From Duganella fentianensis (GTDB lineage: Bacteria > Pseudomonadota > Gammaproteobacteria > Burkholderiales > Burkholderiaceae_D), in NCBI RefSeq assembly GCF_009857835.1, contig NZ_WWCL01000001.1:1302001-1366000 (forward strand): a DNA stretch of 64,000 bases. The letters are read 5' to 3'. The position numbers were made by a program, and so were the translations under genes. The notes under the pieces are model-generated. The model ran no database searches and was not told where the DNA came from. It was given only the letters and a program-made list of their open reading frames with translations. Positions 56,251 to 64,000 of the stretch are shown piece by piece. Each line of letters starts with the position of its first letter. Positions within the stretch are counted from its first letter, which is position 1.

Positions 56251-57126
56251 TTACTTCTTCAGCAGGCCGGCGTTCTGGGCTGCGGCTTCGATGGCAGTGT
56301 AGTTTTCAGCCTTGGTAGGAATGAATTTGGAGGCACGCTGCAGATCCATGATGACCTTGTCCTGCGGGTTTTTAGGGTCCAGTGCGAGGAATGCGTCGGT
56401 CAGCTTTTTCTTCAGATCGGCGTTCATGTCGGTGCGCACGCTCCAGTTGTAATCGTAGTAGCCGGGAGTGGTGTAGAACACCCGCACGACGGCCGGATCA
56501 ACCTTCTTCTCGCCCACCAGTTTCTCCCACACGGAGATATTCAGTGCACCGGCATCGACCTTGCCGCCAGCAACGGCAGCCACGGTGGCGTCGTGCGCGC
56601 CGGAGAAGGCGATGCGTTTCAGGTCGGTATCGGGATTGATCTTGGCGGCCAGCAGGAAGGAGCGCGGCATCAGGTGGCCCGAGGTGGACGACTCGGAACC
56701 GAAGCTCAGGGTGCGGCCTTTCAGGTCTTCCAGCTTGTTGATGTCCTTGTTGGTGGTGATGAAGACGGAGCGGAATTTCTCGTCTTCGGCGCGCTGCACC
56801 AGCGGGGTAATCTGGTTCTTGCTGCGGTCCTTGGCCTGCACGAAGGTAAAGCCGCCGAACCAGACCATGTCCACTTTCTTGTTGATCAGAGCTTCCACCG
56901 AGGCAGCGTAGTCAGTCACCGGAGTGAATTCCACCTTCATGCCTATCTTCTTCTCCAGATACTCGCCCAGCGGCTTGAACTTGCGCTGCAATTCGGTCGG
57001 GGCTTCGTCAGGAATGGCCGAAACGCGGAAAACGTGGTCGGCCGACTGTGCCTGAGCAAAGGCGGTAGCTGCCAGCAGCGAAGCGGCAAACAGGGATTTG
57101 AGCGTGTTCAGAGGAGAGAACTTCAT
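56251..57126 (-). CDS. PhnD-type periplasmic binding protein, putative selenate/phosphonate clade
   Basis: A 291-aa precursor with a signal peptide ending AQAQS-ADHVF. The mature protein has the phosphonate-binding fold: VSAIPDEAPTELQRKFKPLG, VEFTPVTDYAASVEAL, VDMVWFGGFTFVQAKDR, SFGSESSTSGHLMPRSFLL and AFSGAHDATVAAVAGGKVDA. As I recall, database entries with the SAIPDEAPTEL start are often labelled 'putative selenate ABC transporter' binding protein. The ligand is unproven; phosphonate, phosphite, selenate or another oxyanion are open. It is divergent from egtD across 143 bp. Confidence 0.85.
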   Translation of the reverse strand: MKFSPLNTLKSLFAASLLAATAFAQAQSADHVFRVSAIPDEAPTELQRKFKPLGEYLEKKIGMKVEFTPVTDYAASVEALINKKVDMVWFGGFTFVQAKDRSKNQITPLVQRAEDEKFRSVFITTNKDINKLEDLKGRTLSFGSESSTSGHLMPRSFLLAAKINPDTDLKRIAFSGAHDATVAAVAGGKVDAGALNISVWEKLVGEKKVDPAVVRVFYTTPGYYDYNWSVRTDMNADLKKKLTDAFLALDPKNPQDKVIMDLQRASKFIPTKAENYTAIEAAAQNAGLLKK

Positions 57127-57269
57127 GGCGGTGACCTTATCCTTATGGTGGTTGATTACTGGTCTGGGTGGGACGCCGCACTGAAACAATGGCGTCACAC
57201 GGGAAAATACGACTTCAGCTATCATAGCAAACATCGGCAGCCGGGATCATCACCTTGAAAGGGTTAGCA

Positions 57270-58352
57270 ATGATGCAGATGACGGAAAGTTGCAGCACCC
57301 GGCCTACGGCCGCAGCACTTGGCGATACTTCCAGCAGTCCTTCCGCCAGCCCTTCCGGTAGTTCTCTCAGCAGTTTCCCTCCCATGCCCGCACTGGCCCG
57401 CAGCAGCGAGCCCGCTGTCGCGCAGGGCAGCTCTGCCGTGGTAGCGGAAATCGGCGCCGGCCTGCAGGCGCGCCGGCCCCATATCTCGCCCAAATACCTG
57501 TACGACACGCTGGGCTCGCGTCTGTTCGAGGCCATCTGCGAGCTCGATGAATACTATCCCACCCGTACCGAGGCGGCGATTTTTGCCCGCCATGGGGAAG
57601 AGATCGCCGCCTGCATAGGGCAGGGCGTCAGCCTGATCGATCTCGGGGCCGGCAACTGTGCCAAAGCGGCCAGCCTGTTCCCCCTGCTGCGGCCGCGCCA
57701 GTATGTGCCGCTCGATATCTCGGCCGAGTTTCTGGGCGAAGCCGTGGCCGGGCTGCAGCAGCGTTTTCCCGCCATCGCCATGACGCCACTGGGGGTGGAT
57801 TTTTCCGCCGGCTTCCAGCTGCCCGAGCATGTCAGCCAGACGCGCCGGGTGTTCTTCTATCCCGGTTCCTCGATCGGTAATTTCTCGCCGCCCCAGGCGG
57901 TTGGCCTGCTGCGCAATCTGCGCGACAATCTGGGCGCCGATGGCGGCCTGCTGATAGGCATAGATCTGGTCAAGCAAAGCAGTGTGCTCGATGCTGCCTA
58001 CAACGACGCGCTGGGCGTGACGGCAGCCTTCAATCTGAACCTGCTGCGCCATGTGAACCGTCTGGCCGGCGCCAATTTCGATCTGCGCCAGTGGCAGCAC
58101 TGCGCCTATTTCGACGAAGCGGCCAGCCGTATCGAAATGCATCTGCAGGCGCAGTGCGATGTCACGGTGCGCTGGCAGGACGGGGTGCGCCAGTTTGCCC
58201 GCGGTGACCGTATCCATACGGAAGACAGCTACAAGTACACGCGCAGCGGCTTCCGCCAGTTGCTGGAAAGCGCAGGCTTCGAAGCGGTGCAGTACTGGAC
58301 CGACCCGGCCAACTGGTTCGCGGTGCTGTATGCGCGCGCGGTGACGCGGTGA
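57270..58352 (+). CDS. egtD: L-histidine N-alpha-methyltransferase (EgtD)
   Basis: Trimethylates histidine with SAM to hercynine, the first step of ergothioneine synthesis. The 360-aa protein has an extra Ser/Pro-rich N-terminal stretch (about 5-50). Family motifs follow: KYLYDTLGSRLFEAICELDE, YYPTRTEAAIF, DLGAGNCAKAASL, FFYPGSSIGNFSP and GIDLVKQSSVLDAAYND. The start at 57270 is preferred (AAAGGG 7 bp upstream); TTG 57255 is an alternative. The stop overlaps the GTG of egtB (GTGA), so the genes are coupled. Confidence 0.95.
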   Translation: MMQMTESCSTRPTAAALGDTSSSPSASPSGSSLSSFPPMPALARSSEPAVAQGSSAVVAEIGAGLQARRPHISPKYLYDTLGSRLFEAICELDEYYPTRTEAAIFARHGEEIAACIGQGVSLIDLGAGNCAKAASLFPLLRPRQYVPLDISAEFLGEAVAGLQQRFPAIAMTPLGVDFSAGFQLPEHVSQTRRVFFYPGSSIGNFSPPQAVGLLRNLRDNLGADGGLLIGIDLVKQSSVLDAAYNDALGVTAAFNLNLLRHVNRLAGANFDLRQWQHCAYFDEAASRIEMHLQAQCDVTVRWQDGVRQFARGDRIHTEDSYKYTRSGFRQLLESAGFEAVQYWTDPANWFAVLYARAVTR

Positions 58353-59623
58353 ACCAGCTGTCCGAACACTACCGGCAGGTGCGGCGCCACACGCTGGCGC
58401 TGGCCGAACCCCTGTCCGACGAGGATTGCGGCGCCCAGTCCATGACCGACGCCAGCCCCGTGAAATGGCATCTGGCCCATACCACGTGGTTCTTCGAGAC
58501 TTTTATTCTGGAGCGGCTGGAGCAGGATTTCGTGCCCTTCCACACGGCCTTCCGCGTGCTGTTCAATTCCTATTACAACGGCATAGGCGAAAAACACCCG
58601 CGCGCCCAGCGTGGCTTGCTGACCCGGCCTTCCATGGCGGAAGTGCGAGCCTACCGCAGCAATGTCGATGCGCGCATGGCCAGTCTGCTGGCAGCCGCCA
58701 GTGGGCACGACGGTGCGGGCCTGCAGGCCGGGCTGGCGTCACTGCTTACGCTGGGCTTGCAGCACGAGCAGCAGCATCAGGAACTGCTGCTCACCGACGT
58801 CAAGCATCTGCTGGCGCAGAACCCGCTGCTGCCGGCCTATCTGGCCCAGCCGCTGCTGCCGCCTCCTGCTGCGCCGGCGCTGGAATGGCGGTTGTTCGAA
58901 GGCGGGCTGTGCGAAATCGGCTATCAGGGCGCGGGCTTCTGTTTCGATAACGAACTGCCGCGTCACCGCCAGTATCTGGCGCCGTTCGAGCTGGCGACGC
59001 GGCTGGTCAGCAATGGCGAGTATCTGGCTTTTATCGAAGCGGGCGGCTACCGCGATGCCGGCCTGTGGCTGGCCGAAGGCTGGGACTGGGTGCGCAGCCA
59101 GCAGCTGGCGGCACCGCTGTACTGGCGTCAGGACGGGCAGGGACAGTGGCACGAGTTCACGCTGTATGGCGAACAGCCGCTGGTGGCGGCACGGCCAGCC
59201 TGCCACCTGTCGCTGTTCGAAGCCGATGCCTATGCGCGCTGGGCCGGTGCGCGCCTGCCTACGGAAGCCGAGTGGGAATATGCCGCGCAGCACGCCGGCG
59301 TGGCCGAGCCGTTGCAGGCCATGGCACTGCATCCGCGTTCGGCTGGCGAGGGCGGTGATCGTGGCAGTCTGCTGCAAATGCTGGGGCAGGGCTGGCAATG
59401 GACCAGCAGCAGTTATGCCGGCTATCCCGGCTTCCGTACGGCCGCCGGTGCGCTGGGCGAATACAACGGTAAATTCATGCTCAACCAGTATGTGCTGCGC
59501 GGTTCGTCGTGCGCTACGCCGGCCGGGCACGGGCGTATCAGCTACCGCAATTTCTTCCCCGCTGGCGCGCGCTGGCAATTTACTGCCATACGGCTGGCGC
59601 GCCAGAGTAGTGTCGCTGCCTAG
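58349..59623 (+). CDS. egtB: EgtB-type non-heme iron sulfoxide synthase
   Basis: Joins hercynine with a thiol (cysteine or gamma-glutamylcysteine) and oxygen to a sulfoxide. The 424-aa protein has an N-terminal DinB-like domain (VKWHLAHTTWFFETF) and the iron-ligand histidines in LQHEQQHQELL. A C-terminal formylglycine-generating-enzyme-like domain follows (FELATRLVSNGEYLAFIEAGG, RLPTEAEWEYAA). It starts with GTG inside the end of egtD. No egtE or egtC is near. The related selenoneine synthase SenA belongs to the same family and cannot be excluded from sequence alone. Confidence 0.93.
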   Translation: MNQLSEHYRQVRRHTLALAEPLSDEDCGAQSMTDASPVKWHLAHTTWFFETFILERLEQDFVPFHTAFRVLFNSYYNGIGEKHPRAQRGLLTRPSMAEVRAYRSNVDARMASLLAAASGHDGAGLQAGLASLLTLGLQHEQQHQELLLTDVKHLLAQNPLLPAYLAQPLLPPPAAPALEWRLFEGGLCEIGYQGAGFCFDNELPRHRQYLAPFELATRLVSNGEYLAFIEAGGYRDAGLWLAEGWDWVRSQQLAAPLYWRQDGQGQWHEFTLYGEQPLVAARPACHLSLFEADAYARWAGARLPTEAEWEYAAQHAGVAEPLQAMALHPRSAGEGGDRGSLLQMLGQGWQWTSSSYAGYPGFRTAAGALGEYNGKFMLNQYVLRGSSCATPAGHGRISYRNFFPAGARWQFTAIRLARQSSVAA

Positions 59624-59648
59624 GCCGCAGGCCATCAGGCGGCACGCT

Positions 59649-61196
59649 TCAGGCGGAAATGCGGAACTGGCTGACCATCTGGCTTAGTTCATCGGCCTGA
59701 TCCTGCATGGCCGCTGCCGCAGCGGCAGCCTGTTCCACCAGCGCGGCATTCTGCTGGGTGACTTCATCCATCTGGCTGATGGCGATGTTGATCTGTTCGA
59801 TGCCGCCTAGCTGCTCCGTATCGGCACGGGTGATATCGCCCACGATGGAGGTCACGCGGCGTATGCTTTCCTGCACCTCGTTCATGGTGCTGCCGGCCAG
59901 TTCCACCTGCCTGGCGCCGGCCGAAACCTTGTCCACCGAATCGTCGATCAGTTCCTTGATCTCTTTGGCGGCGGCCGCCGAGCGCTGCGCCAGATTGCGC
60001 ACTTCCGTCGCCACCACGGCAAAGCCGCGCCCCTGTTCGCCGGCCCGTGCGGCTTCCACGGCAGCATTCAGCGCCAGAATATTGGTCTGGAAGGCGATGC
60101 CGTCGATGACGGCAATGATGTCGACGATTTTGCGCGAGGAATCGTTAATCGAGTTCATGGTGCCGACCACCTGACCCACTACTTCGCCGCCACGGCGCGC
60201 CACTTCGTTGGCGGCGCGCGCCAGTTCATTGGCTTCGATGGCGTGGCCGGCGTTGTGCTTGACGGTGCTGGTCAGTTCTTCCATCGAGGCTGCCGTCTCT
60301 TCCAGCGAGCTGGCCTGTTCTTCCGTGCGCGAGGACAGGTCCATATTGCCGCTGGCGATTTCGCTCGAGGCCGTGCGGATGGCCGTGGTGCCGCCCCGTA
60401 CCCGGCCGACGATGTCGGACAGGTTGTCCGTCATCTGGCGCAGGGCTGTCAGCAGCTGGCCCATTTCATCGGTATGCTCGTGGCTGATGTGACAGGTCAG
60501 ATCGCCTTTGGCGACAGCCTCCGCTGCGGCCACGGCCACGGCAATCGGTGTGGTGATCGAGCGCGTCACGCGCCACGCGGCAAAGGCGCCGAAGGCCATG
60601 GCGGCCAGCCCGACCCAGATCATCAGATGGCTGGCGATGCTGATGTGCTGCTTGATTTCCGCGCCATGGTCGGTCACCAGCGCGCGCTGGCGGTCGTTCA
60701 GCCGGCGTATGGTTTCCTGTAGCAGGGTCAGTTTGGGCAGCATGTCGGCGCGCAGGGCCGTCTGGGCCGCCTCGCGCTGGCCGGAACCCAGCAGCTTGCC
60801 TACCTGCGAGAACGAGGCCACATAGGCTTTGCGCTGTTCGCGTACTTCCTGCAGCAATGCTTTGCCTTCGGCGCGCATCACCAGCTGATCCAGGGTTTCC
60901 AGCGCGGCCGTGATGGCTTTCTTGTTGGCGTCGATTTCCTTGTAGATGGCAGCAATGCGGCCGGGGTCTTCCGTGGTGAAGAGTTCCAGCGTCAGCGCCG
61001 AATTGGCCCGTGTGGTGCTGCTGACCAGTGCGGCCGCATCGGCCTTGATCCAGTCCTGATCGATGATGGTGCTGCTCAGCGTGCCAATGCCGTTGAGCTT
61101 CTGCAGGCTGACGCCGATCACGATAGCCATGAGTAGTAACACTGCGCCGAAGGCAGCGCCCAGACGCGCGCCGATTTTCAGGTTGGAGATGAACAT
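59649..61196 (-). CDS. Methyl-accepting chemotaxis protein
   Basis: A 515-aa receptor. Helix 1 (about 10-30), a four-helix-bundle periplasmic sensor (about 31-190) and helix 2 (about 191-212) are followed by a HAMP domain. The cytoplasmic signalling domain has the methylation and hairpin-tip segments SSRTEEQASSLEETAASMEE and IVDIIAVIDGIAFQTNILAL. It lacks the C-terminal pentapeptide that tethers CheR. AAGGAG stands about 8 bp before the ATG at 61196. No che genes are nearby. Confidence 0.94.
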   Translation of the reverse strand: MFISNLKIGARLGAAFGAVLLLMAIVIGVSLQKLNGIGTLSSTIIDQDWIKADAAALVSSTTRANSALTLELFTTEDPGRIAAIYKEIDANKKAITAALETLDQLVMRAEGKALLQEVREQRKAYVASFSQVGKLLGSGQREAAQTALRADMLPKLTLLQETIRRLNDRQRALVTDHGAEIKQHISIASHLMIWVGLAAMAFGAFAAWRVTRSITTPIAVAVAAAEAVAKGDLTCHISHEHTDEMGQLLTALRQMTDNLSDIVGRVRGGTTAIRTASSEIASGNMDLSSRTEEQASSLEETAASMEELTSTVKHNAGHAIEANELARAANEVARRGGEVVGQVVGTMNSINDSSRKIVDIIAVIDGIAFQTNILALNAAVEAARAGEQGRGFAVVATEVRNLAQRSAAAAKEIKELIDDSVDKVSAGARQVELAGSTMNEVQESIRRVTSIVGDITRADTEQLGGIEQINIAISQMDEVTQQNAALVEQAAAAAAAMQDQADELSQMVSQFRISA

Positions 61197-61282
61197 GGTG
61201 ACACTCCTTGGCGGGTGGATTTCAATTGAGTATAGCCACATCGCCACGGCGAAGAATTTAGCGCGTTGCAACGCAACAACGA

Positions 61283-61310
61283 AAAAGCCGCGTATTTCTA
61301 CGCGGCTTTT
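61283..61310 (-). terminator. Intrinsic terminator of leuA
   Basis: Perfect 12-bp stem AAAAGCCGCGTA / TACGCGGCTTTT with a 4-nt loop, followed on the minus strand by a T-run. It separates leuA from the chemotaxis receptor gene on the same strand. Confidence 0.88.
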
Positions 61311-61340
61311 CATTATTTATTTACTATTTATTTGATAGCT

Positions 61341-63038
61341 TCAAGCAGGTGCAGTAGTCTTGCCTTCAGGTATGGTTTCATCGCGTTTGAGCTGGCGGTT
61401 GACAGCGCTCAGCACGGCTTTGAAGGAGGCCGTGACGATGTTGCTGTCGATGGCGGCGCCGAACAGGGTAGGGCCGTTGGCCAGGCGCAGTTCCACGTAG
61501 CAGGCGGCCTTGGCATTGGCGCCCGAACCGATGGAATGCTCGTGGTAGTCCATCAGCTTGATGTCCAGTCCCAGTGCATTGACGAAGGCATCGATAGGAC
61601 CGTTGCCGCCGCCTTGCAGCGCCAGTGGCGTGTGCTGGTGCAGCAGAGCGATATCGATCTGTACCGGCTCGTCGCTGGTGGTGTCCTCGGTCAGCTTGTG
61701 GGCGCTGTAGGCATACGGCGTCACCGGCTCGAAATACTCTTTGCTGAAGATGTCGTAAATGCCCTGTGCCGTGATTTCGAGGCCGGTGGCATCGGCCACG
61801 GCCTGCACGGCGCGGCTGAATTCGATCTGCAGGCGGCGTGGCAGCACCAGACCGTAATCCTGCTCGAGCAAGTAAGCCATGCCGCCTTTGCCGGACTGGC
61901 TGTTGACGCGAATCACGGCGTCATAGCTGCGGCCCAGATCCTGCGGGTCGATAGGCAGATAGGGGATCTCCCACAGCGCGCCTTCCTGCTGCTGGGCGAA
62001 ACCTTTCTTGATGGCGTCCTGGTGCGAGCCGGAGAAGGCCGTGAACACCAGATCGCCCACATACGGATGGCGCGGATGCACGGGCAGCTGGTTGCATTCT
62101 TCCACTACCTTGCGCACTTCGTCGATGTCGGAGAAATCCAGCCCCGGATGCACGCCCTGGGTGTACAGATTGAGTGCCAGCGTGACCAGATCGACGTTGC
62201 CGGTGCGTTCGCCGTTGCCGAACAGGCAGCCTTCGACGCGGTCGGCACCGGCCATTACGGCCAGTTCGGCCGAAGCCACGGCAGTACCGCGGTCATTATG
62301 CGGGTGCACGCTGATGATCAGCGAATCGCGCCGTGCCAGCTTGCGCGACATCCATTCGATCTGGTCGGCATACACATTCGGCGTGCTGCATTCCACTGTC
62401 GATGGCAGGTTGATGATCATTTTCTTCTGCGGGGTCGGTTCCCAGATGGCCGTGACGGCGTCGCAGATATGCTTGGAGAAATCCAGTTCCGTGGTGGAGA
62501 AGGATTCCGGCGTGTATTCGAAGCCCCAGTCAGTCTGCGGATACTGTTTGACCAGTTCCTTGACCAGTTTGGTGCCGGTGGTGGCGATGCTGGTGATCTG
62601 TTCGCGCGACATGCCGAACACCACTTTGCGGAACACTGGCGCCACCGAGTTATACAGGTGGACGATGGCGCGCCTGGCGCCCACGGCCGATTCCACCGTG
62701 CGGCGTATCAGTTCTTCGCGCGACTGGGTCAGCACGATGATGGTGACGTCTTCAGGGATGCGGTCTTCCTCGATCAGCATGCGCACGAAGTCGAAGTCGG
62801 TCTGCGATGCGGACGGGAAGCCGACTTCGATTTCCTTCAGGCCGATTTTCACCAGCAGCTCGAAGAAACGCAGCTTTTTCTCGGTGCTCATAGGCTCGAT
62901 CAGCGCCTGATTGCCATCGCGCAGATCGGTGCTCATCCAGATAGGCGGACGGCTGATGATCTGGTTAGGCCACTGGCGGTCGGTCAATTGAACGGCGGGG
63001 AAGGCGCGGTATTTCGCTGCCGGGTTTTGCAACATCAT
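61341..63038 (-). CDS. leuA: 2-isopropylmalate synthase
   Basis: First committed step of leucine synthesis: condenses acetyl-CoA with 2-ketoisovalerate. The 565-aa length and N-terminus [20 protein letters not shown] identify the long type-2 LeuA. The TIM-barrel has [15 protein letters not shown] and the metal-binding [17 protein letters not shown]. The C-terminal regulatory domain (about 430-560) should mediate leucine feedback. AGGAG lies 5-6 bp before the first of two ATG codons at 63038. A leucine-rich leader peptide lies 319 bp upstream, suggesting attenuation. Confidence 0.96.
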   Translation of the reverse strand: MMLQNPAAKYRAFPAVQLTDRQWPNQIISRPPIWMSTDLRDGNQALIEPMSTEKKLRFFELLVKIGLKEIEVGFPSASQTDFDFVRMLIEEDRIPEDVTIIVLTQSREELIRRTVESAVGARRAIVHLYNSVAPVFRKVVFGMSREQITSIATTGTKLVKELVKQYPQTDWGFEYTPESFSTTELDFSKHICDAVTAIWEPTPQKKMIINLPSTVECSTPNVYADQIEWMSRKLARRDSLIISVHPHNDRGTAVASAELAVMAGADRVEGCLFGNGERTGNVDLVTLALNLYTQGVHPGLDFSDIDEVRKVVEECNQLPVHPRHPYVGDLVFTAFSGSHQDAIKKGFAQQQEGALWEIPYLPIDPQDLGRSYDAVIRVNSQSGKGGMAYLLEQDYGLVLPRRLQIEFSRAVQAVADATGLEITAQGIYDIFSKEYFEPVTPYAYSAHKLTEDTTSDEPVQIDIALLHQHTPLALQGGGNGPIDAFVNALGLDIKLMDYHEHSIGSGANAKAACYVELRLANGPTLFGAAIDSNIVTASFKAVLSAVNRQLKRDETIPEGKTTAPA

Positions 63039-63356
63039 GGGGTGCTCCTGAGTCTTGAAAAGAAAAGTGCTGGATGCCGGCCTGGGCTGGCGCTCTGCTG
63101 TGGCAACTGGCTGCCGGGCGGCCACGGGACACTAGGCCAGGCAACCGATCGGTAGCATTAGCAGTAGCGGCAGAGCGCATGCGTGCGCAGGCAGCGCGCG
63201 GTATGCGGCAGCGCAGGCGCTGGTGCAAACGCGGGTGCAATCGCTGGTGCAAAGTGCAGCATGGGTAGCCGGGTGGAGCATCGGTGCAAACTTTCCTGGG
63301 TTTTTGAAGACTGGAGGGGCTTGTGGCCGCCGCCGGGGGTACAGCTGGAACGCGAT
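63039..63356 (-). other. Long leuA leader region, no recognised gene
   Basis: 318 bp between the leader-peptide stop and leuA. It is GC-rich and could fold extensively. It holds three 12-bp repeats (63218-63253) and a T-rich TTTTCTTTTC (minus strand, about 63055-63065) before the leuA ribosome binding site. I find no clean stem plus T-run terminator, so the attenuation mechanism is open. Confidence 0.5.
63218..63253. repeat. Three 12-bp tandem repeats in the leuA leader
   Basis: CGCTGGTGCAAA, CGCGGGTGCAAT, CGCTGGTGCAAA in direct succession (plus strand). Units 1 and 3 are identical, unit 2 differs at two positions. Confidence 0.8.
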
Positions 63357-63443
63357 TTAGGCGCGTGCTAGGAGACGCGCTGCTAGCGATAGGGCGCTGG
63401 CAGGCGATAGCAGGAAAGCGGATAGGTGCAGATGCGAGGTCAT
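63357..63443 (-). CDS. leuL: Leucine leader peptide of leuA (28 aa)
   Basis: Open frame of 28 codons: MTSHLHLSAFLLSPASAL then SLAARLLARA. Eight of 28 residues are Leu. Five of these codons are CTA (positions 7, 12, 18, 20, 25), a Leu codon that the GC-rich genes here rarely use; the others are CTG, CTG and CTC. This is the hallmark of a ribosome-mediated attenuation peptide. It lies on the leuA strand, upstream of leuA, behind a good promoter. There is no Shine-Dalgarno sequence. The predicted start of transcription falls on or next to the ATG, so translation may be leaderless. Never annotated by length-limited gene finders. Confidence 0.72.
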   Translation of the reverse strand: MTSHLHLSAFLLSPASALSLAARLLARA

Positions 63444-63450
63444 GGCCTTA

Positions 63451-63480
63451 AATGTACGAGAAAGCCGGCGCAGATGTCAA
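63451..63480 (-). promoter_or_regulatory. Promoter of leuL-leuA
   Basis: On the minus strand: perfect -35 TTGACA (63480-63475), 18-bp spacer, -10 TACATT (63456-63451). Seven bases separate the -10 from the leader-peptide ATG, so transcription should begin at or beside that ATG. Confidence 0.65.
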
Positions 63481-63493
63481 GCAAAATTGCTTG
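63478..63493. promoter_or_regulatory. Inverted repeat overlapping the leuA -35 box
   Basis: CAAGCA-AAAT-TGCTTG, perfect 6-bp arms. It overlaps the -35 of leuL-leuA on one side and TTGAAG (63491-63496), a possible -35 of the divergent dioxygenase gene, on the other. A shared operator is plausible. Confidence 0.45.
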
Positions 63494-63541
63494 AAGGATC
63501 ATGGGAGTCTGGTATCGTGATGTTTTTTACTGAGTTCTGCC

Positions 63542-64000
63542 ATGTTGATCTTCCGCCAGCTATACGATGCCGCTTCCTCGACCTACACCTATCTGCTGGG
63601 TGACCGCGCCAGCGGCGAAGCACTGCTGATCGACCCCGTGTACGAGCAGGTGCCGCGCGATCTGGCACTGCTGGCGGAGCTGGGCCTGCGGCTGGTAGCC
63701 ACGCTCGATACCCACGTCCATGCCGACCACGTAACGGGTGCATGGCGCCTGAGCCAGCGCTGCGGTAGCCGCATTGCACTGGCGGCGGTGGCCGGTGCGC
63801 ACGGTGTGCAGCGCGCCCTCAAGCACATGGACATCGTGACTTTCGGCAGCCGCCATGTGGCCGTGCGCGCCACGCCCGGCCATACCAATGGCTGCCTGAC
63901 CTTTGTGCTGGATGACCAGACCATGGCTTTCACGGGCGACTGTCTGCTGATCCGTGGCTGTGGCCGTACCGATTTCCAGCAGGGCAGCCCGCGCCATCTG
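63542..64000 (+). CDS. Persulfide dioxygenase-like metallo-beta-lactamase protein (partial)
   Basis: N-terminal 153 codons, cut by the window end. The metal-binding motif is THVHADHVTG, followed by TPGHTNGCLTFV and FTGDCLLIRGCGRTDFQQG. The last motif is characteristic of ETHE1-type persulfide dioxygenases, which oxidise glutathione persulfide to sulfite with non-heme iron, rather than of glyoxalase II. TTGAAG-N16-TATCGT (63491-63518) is a candidate promoter. It is divergent from leuA. Confidence 0.87.
   Translation, partial: MLIFRQLYDAASSTYTYLLGDRASGEALLIDPVYEQVPRDLALLAELGLRLVATLDTHVHADHVTGAWRLSQRCGSRIALAAVAGAHGVQRALKHMDIVTFGSRHVAVRATPGHTNGCLTFVLDDQTMAFTGDCLLIRGCGRTDFQQGSPRHL

Noticed and set aside
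57127..57269. Possible Pho box in the phnD-egtD gap (CGTCAC near 57191)
   Set aside because: Only a single half-site is visible; a second at 11-bp spacing is missing.
62965..63252. 95-codon minus-strand frame in the leuA leader, overlapping the leuA start
   Set aside because: Arg/Pro-rich, out of frame with leuA, no ribosome site, and covers the repeat; judged non-coding.

Overview
The window reads as a chromosomal segment of a GC-rich betaproteobacterium, most likely Oxalobacteraceae (Massilia / Duganella / Janthinobacterium-like). This rests on gene content and order (hemCDXY-ppa, nadE followed by a PII gene, trxB divergent from ftsK-lolA-rarA, serS followed by tRNA-Ser) and on protein character. 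No database search was possible, so the taxon is an inference. I see no insertion sequence, prophage, integrase or CRISPR array. Coding density is high, and long antisense open frames are a by-product of the high GC.

Layout. 1-4.9 kb: tetrapyrrole operon hemC-hemD-hemX-hemY, then pyrophosphatase. 5-8.9 kb: an acyltransferase gene divergent from nadE-glnB, separated by an 11-bp tandem repeat. 8.9-14.4 kb: a sulfate-ester-type locus of an arylsulfotransferase-like beta-propeller protein, a TonB-dependent receptor and a Tat-exported sulfatase, with two candidate RNA switches. 14.4-24.5 kb: housekeeping (TRIC channel, Smr, TrxB, FtsK, LolA, RarA, SerS) and two identical tRNA-Ser(CGA) genes. 24.5-27.1 kb: small and hypothetical genes. 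27.2-42.6 kb: signalling and envelope genes. These are two hybrid histidine kinases, an M16 peptidase pair, a degenerate GGDEF protein, exopolyphosphatase behind a Pho-box-like site, a solute-binding protein placed before the second kinase, and a histone-H1-like protein. 42.8-48.8 kb: an OlsB-like acyltransferase, FdhD and a YdeP-type molybdoenzyme, a second solute-binding protein and a small HTH protein. 49-57.1 kb: a PhnCDE-type ABC transporter whose gene set is split by a di-heme peroxidase-like lipoprotein and a divergent two-component system. 57.3-59.6 kb: ergothioneine genes egtD-egtB. 59.6-64 kb: a chemotaxis receptor, leuA with a leucine-rich leader peptide, and a persulfide dioxygenase-like gene cut by the window edge.

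Most notable points. (1) A 28-codon leader peptide upstream of leuA has 8 Leu codons, 5 of them CTA, and its ATG lies almost at the predicted transcription start. (2) The sulfate-ester locus has mutually exclusive hairpins just before the receptor gene. (3) A split PhnCDE system, whose binding protein resembles the 'putative selenate' clade, lies next to egtDB. (4) A diguanylate cyclase fold has lost catalytic residues but keeps its I-site. (5) A Pho-box-like element precedes ppx. (6) Two small proteins, of 45 and 60 aa, have strong or good ribosome binding sites.
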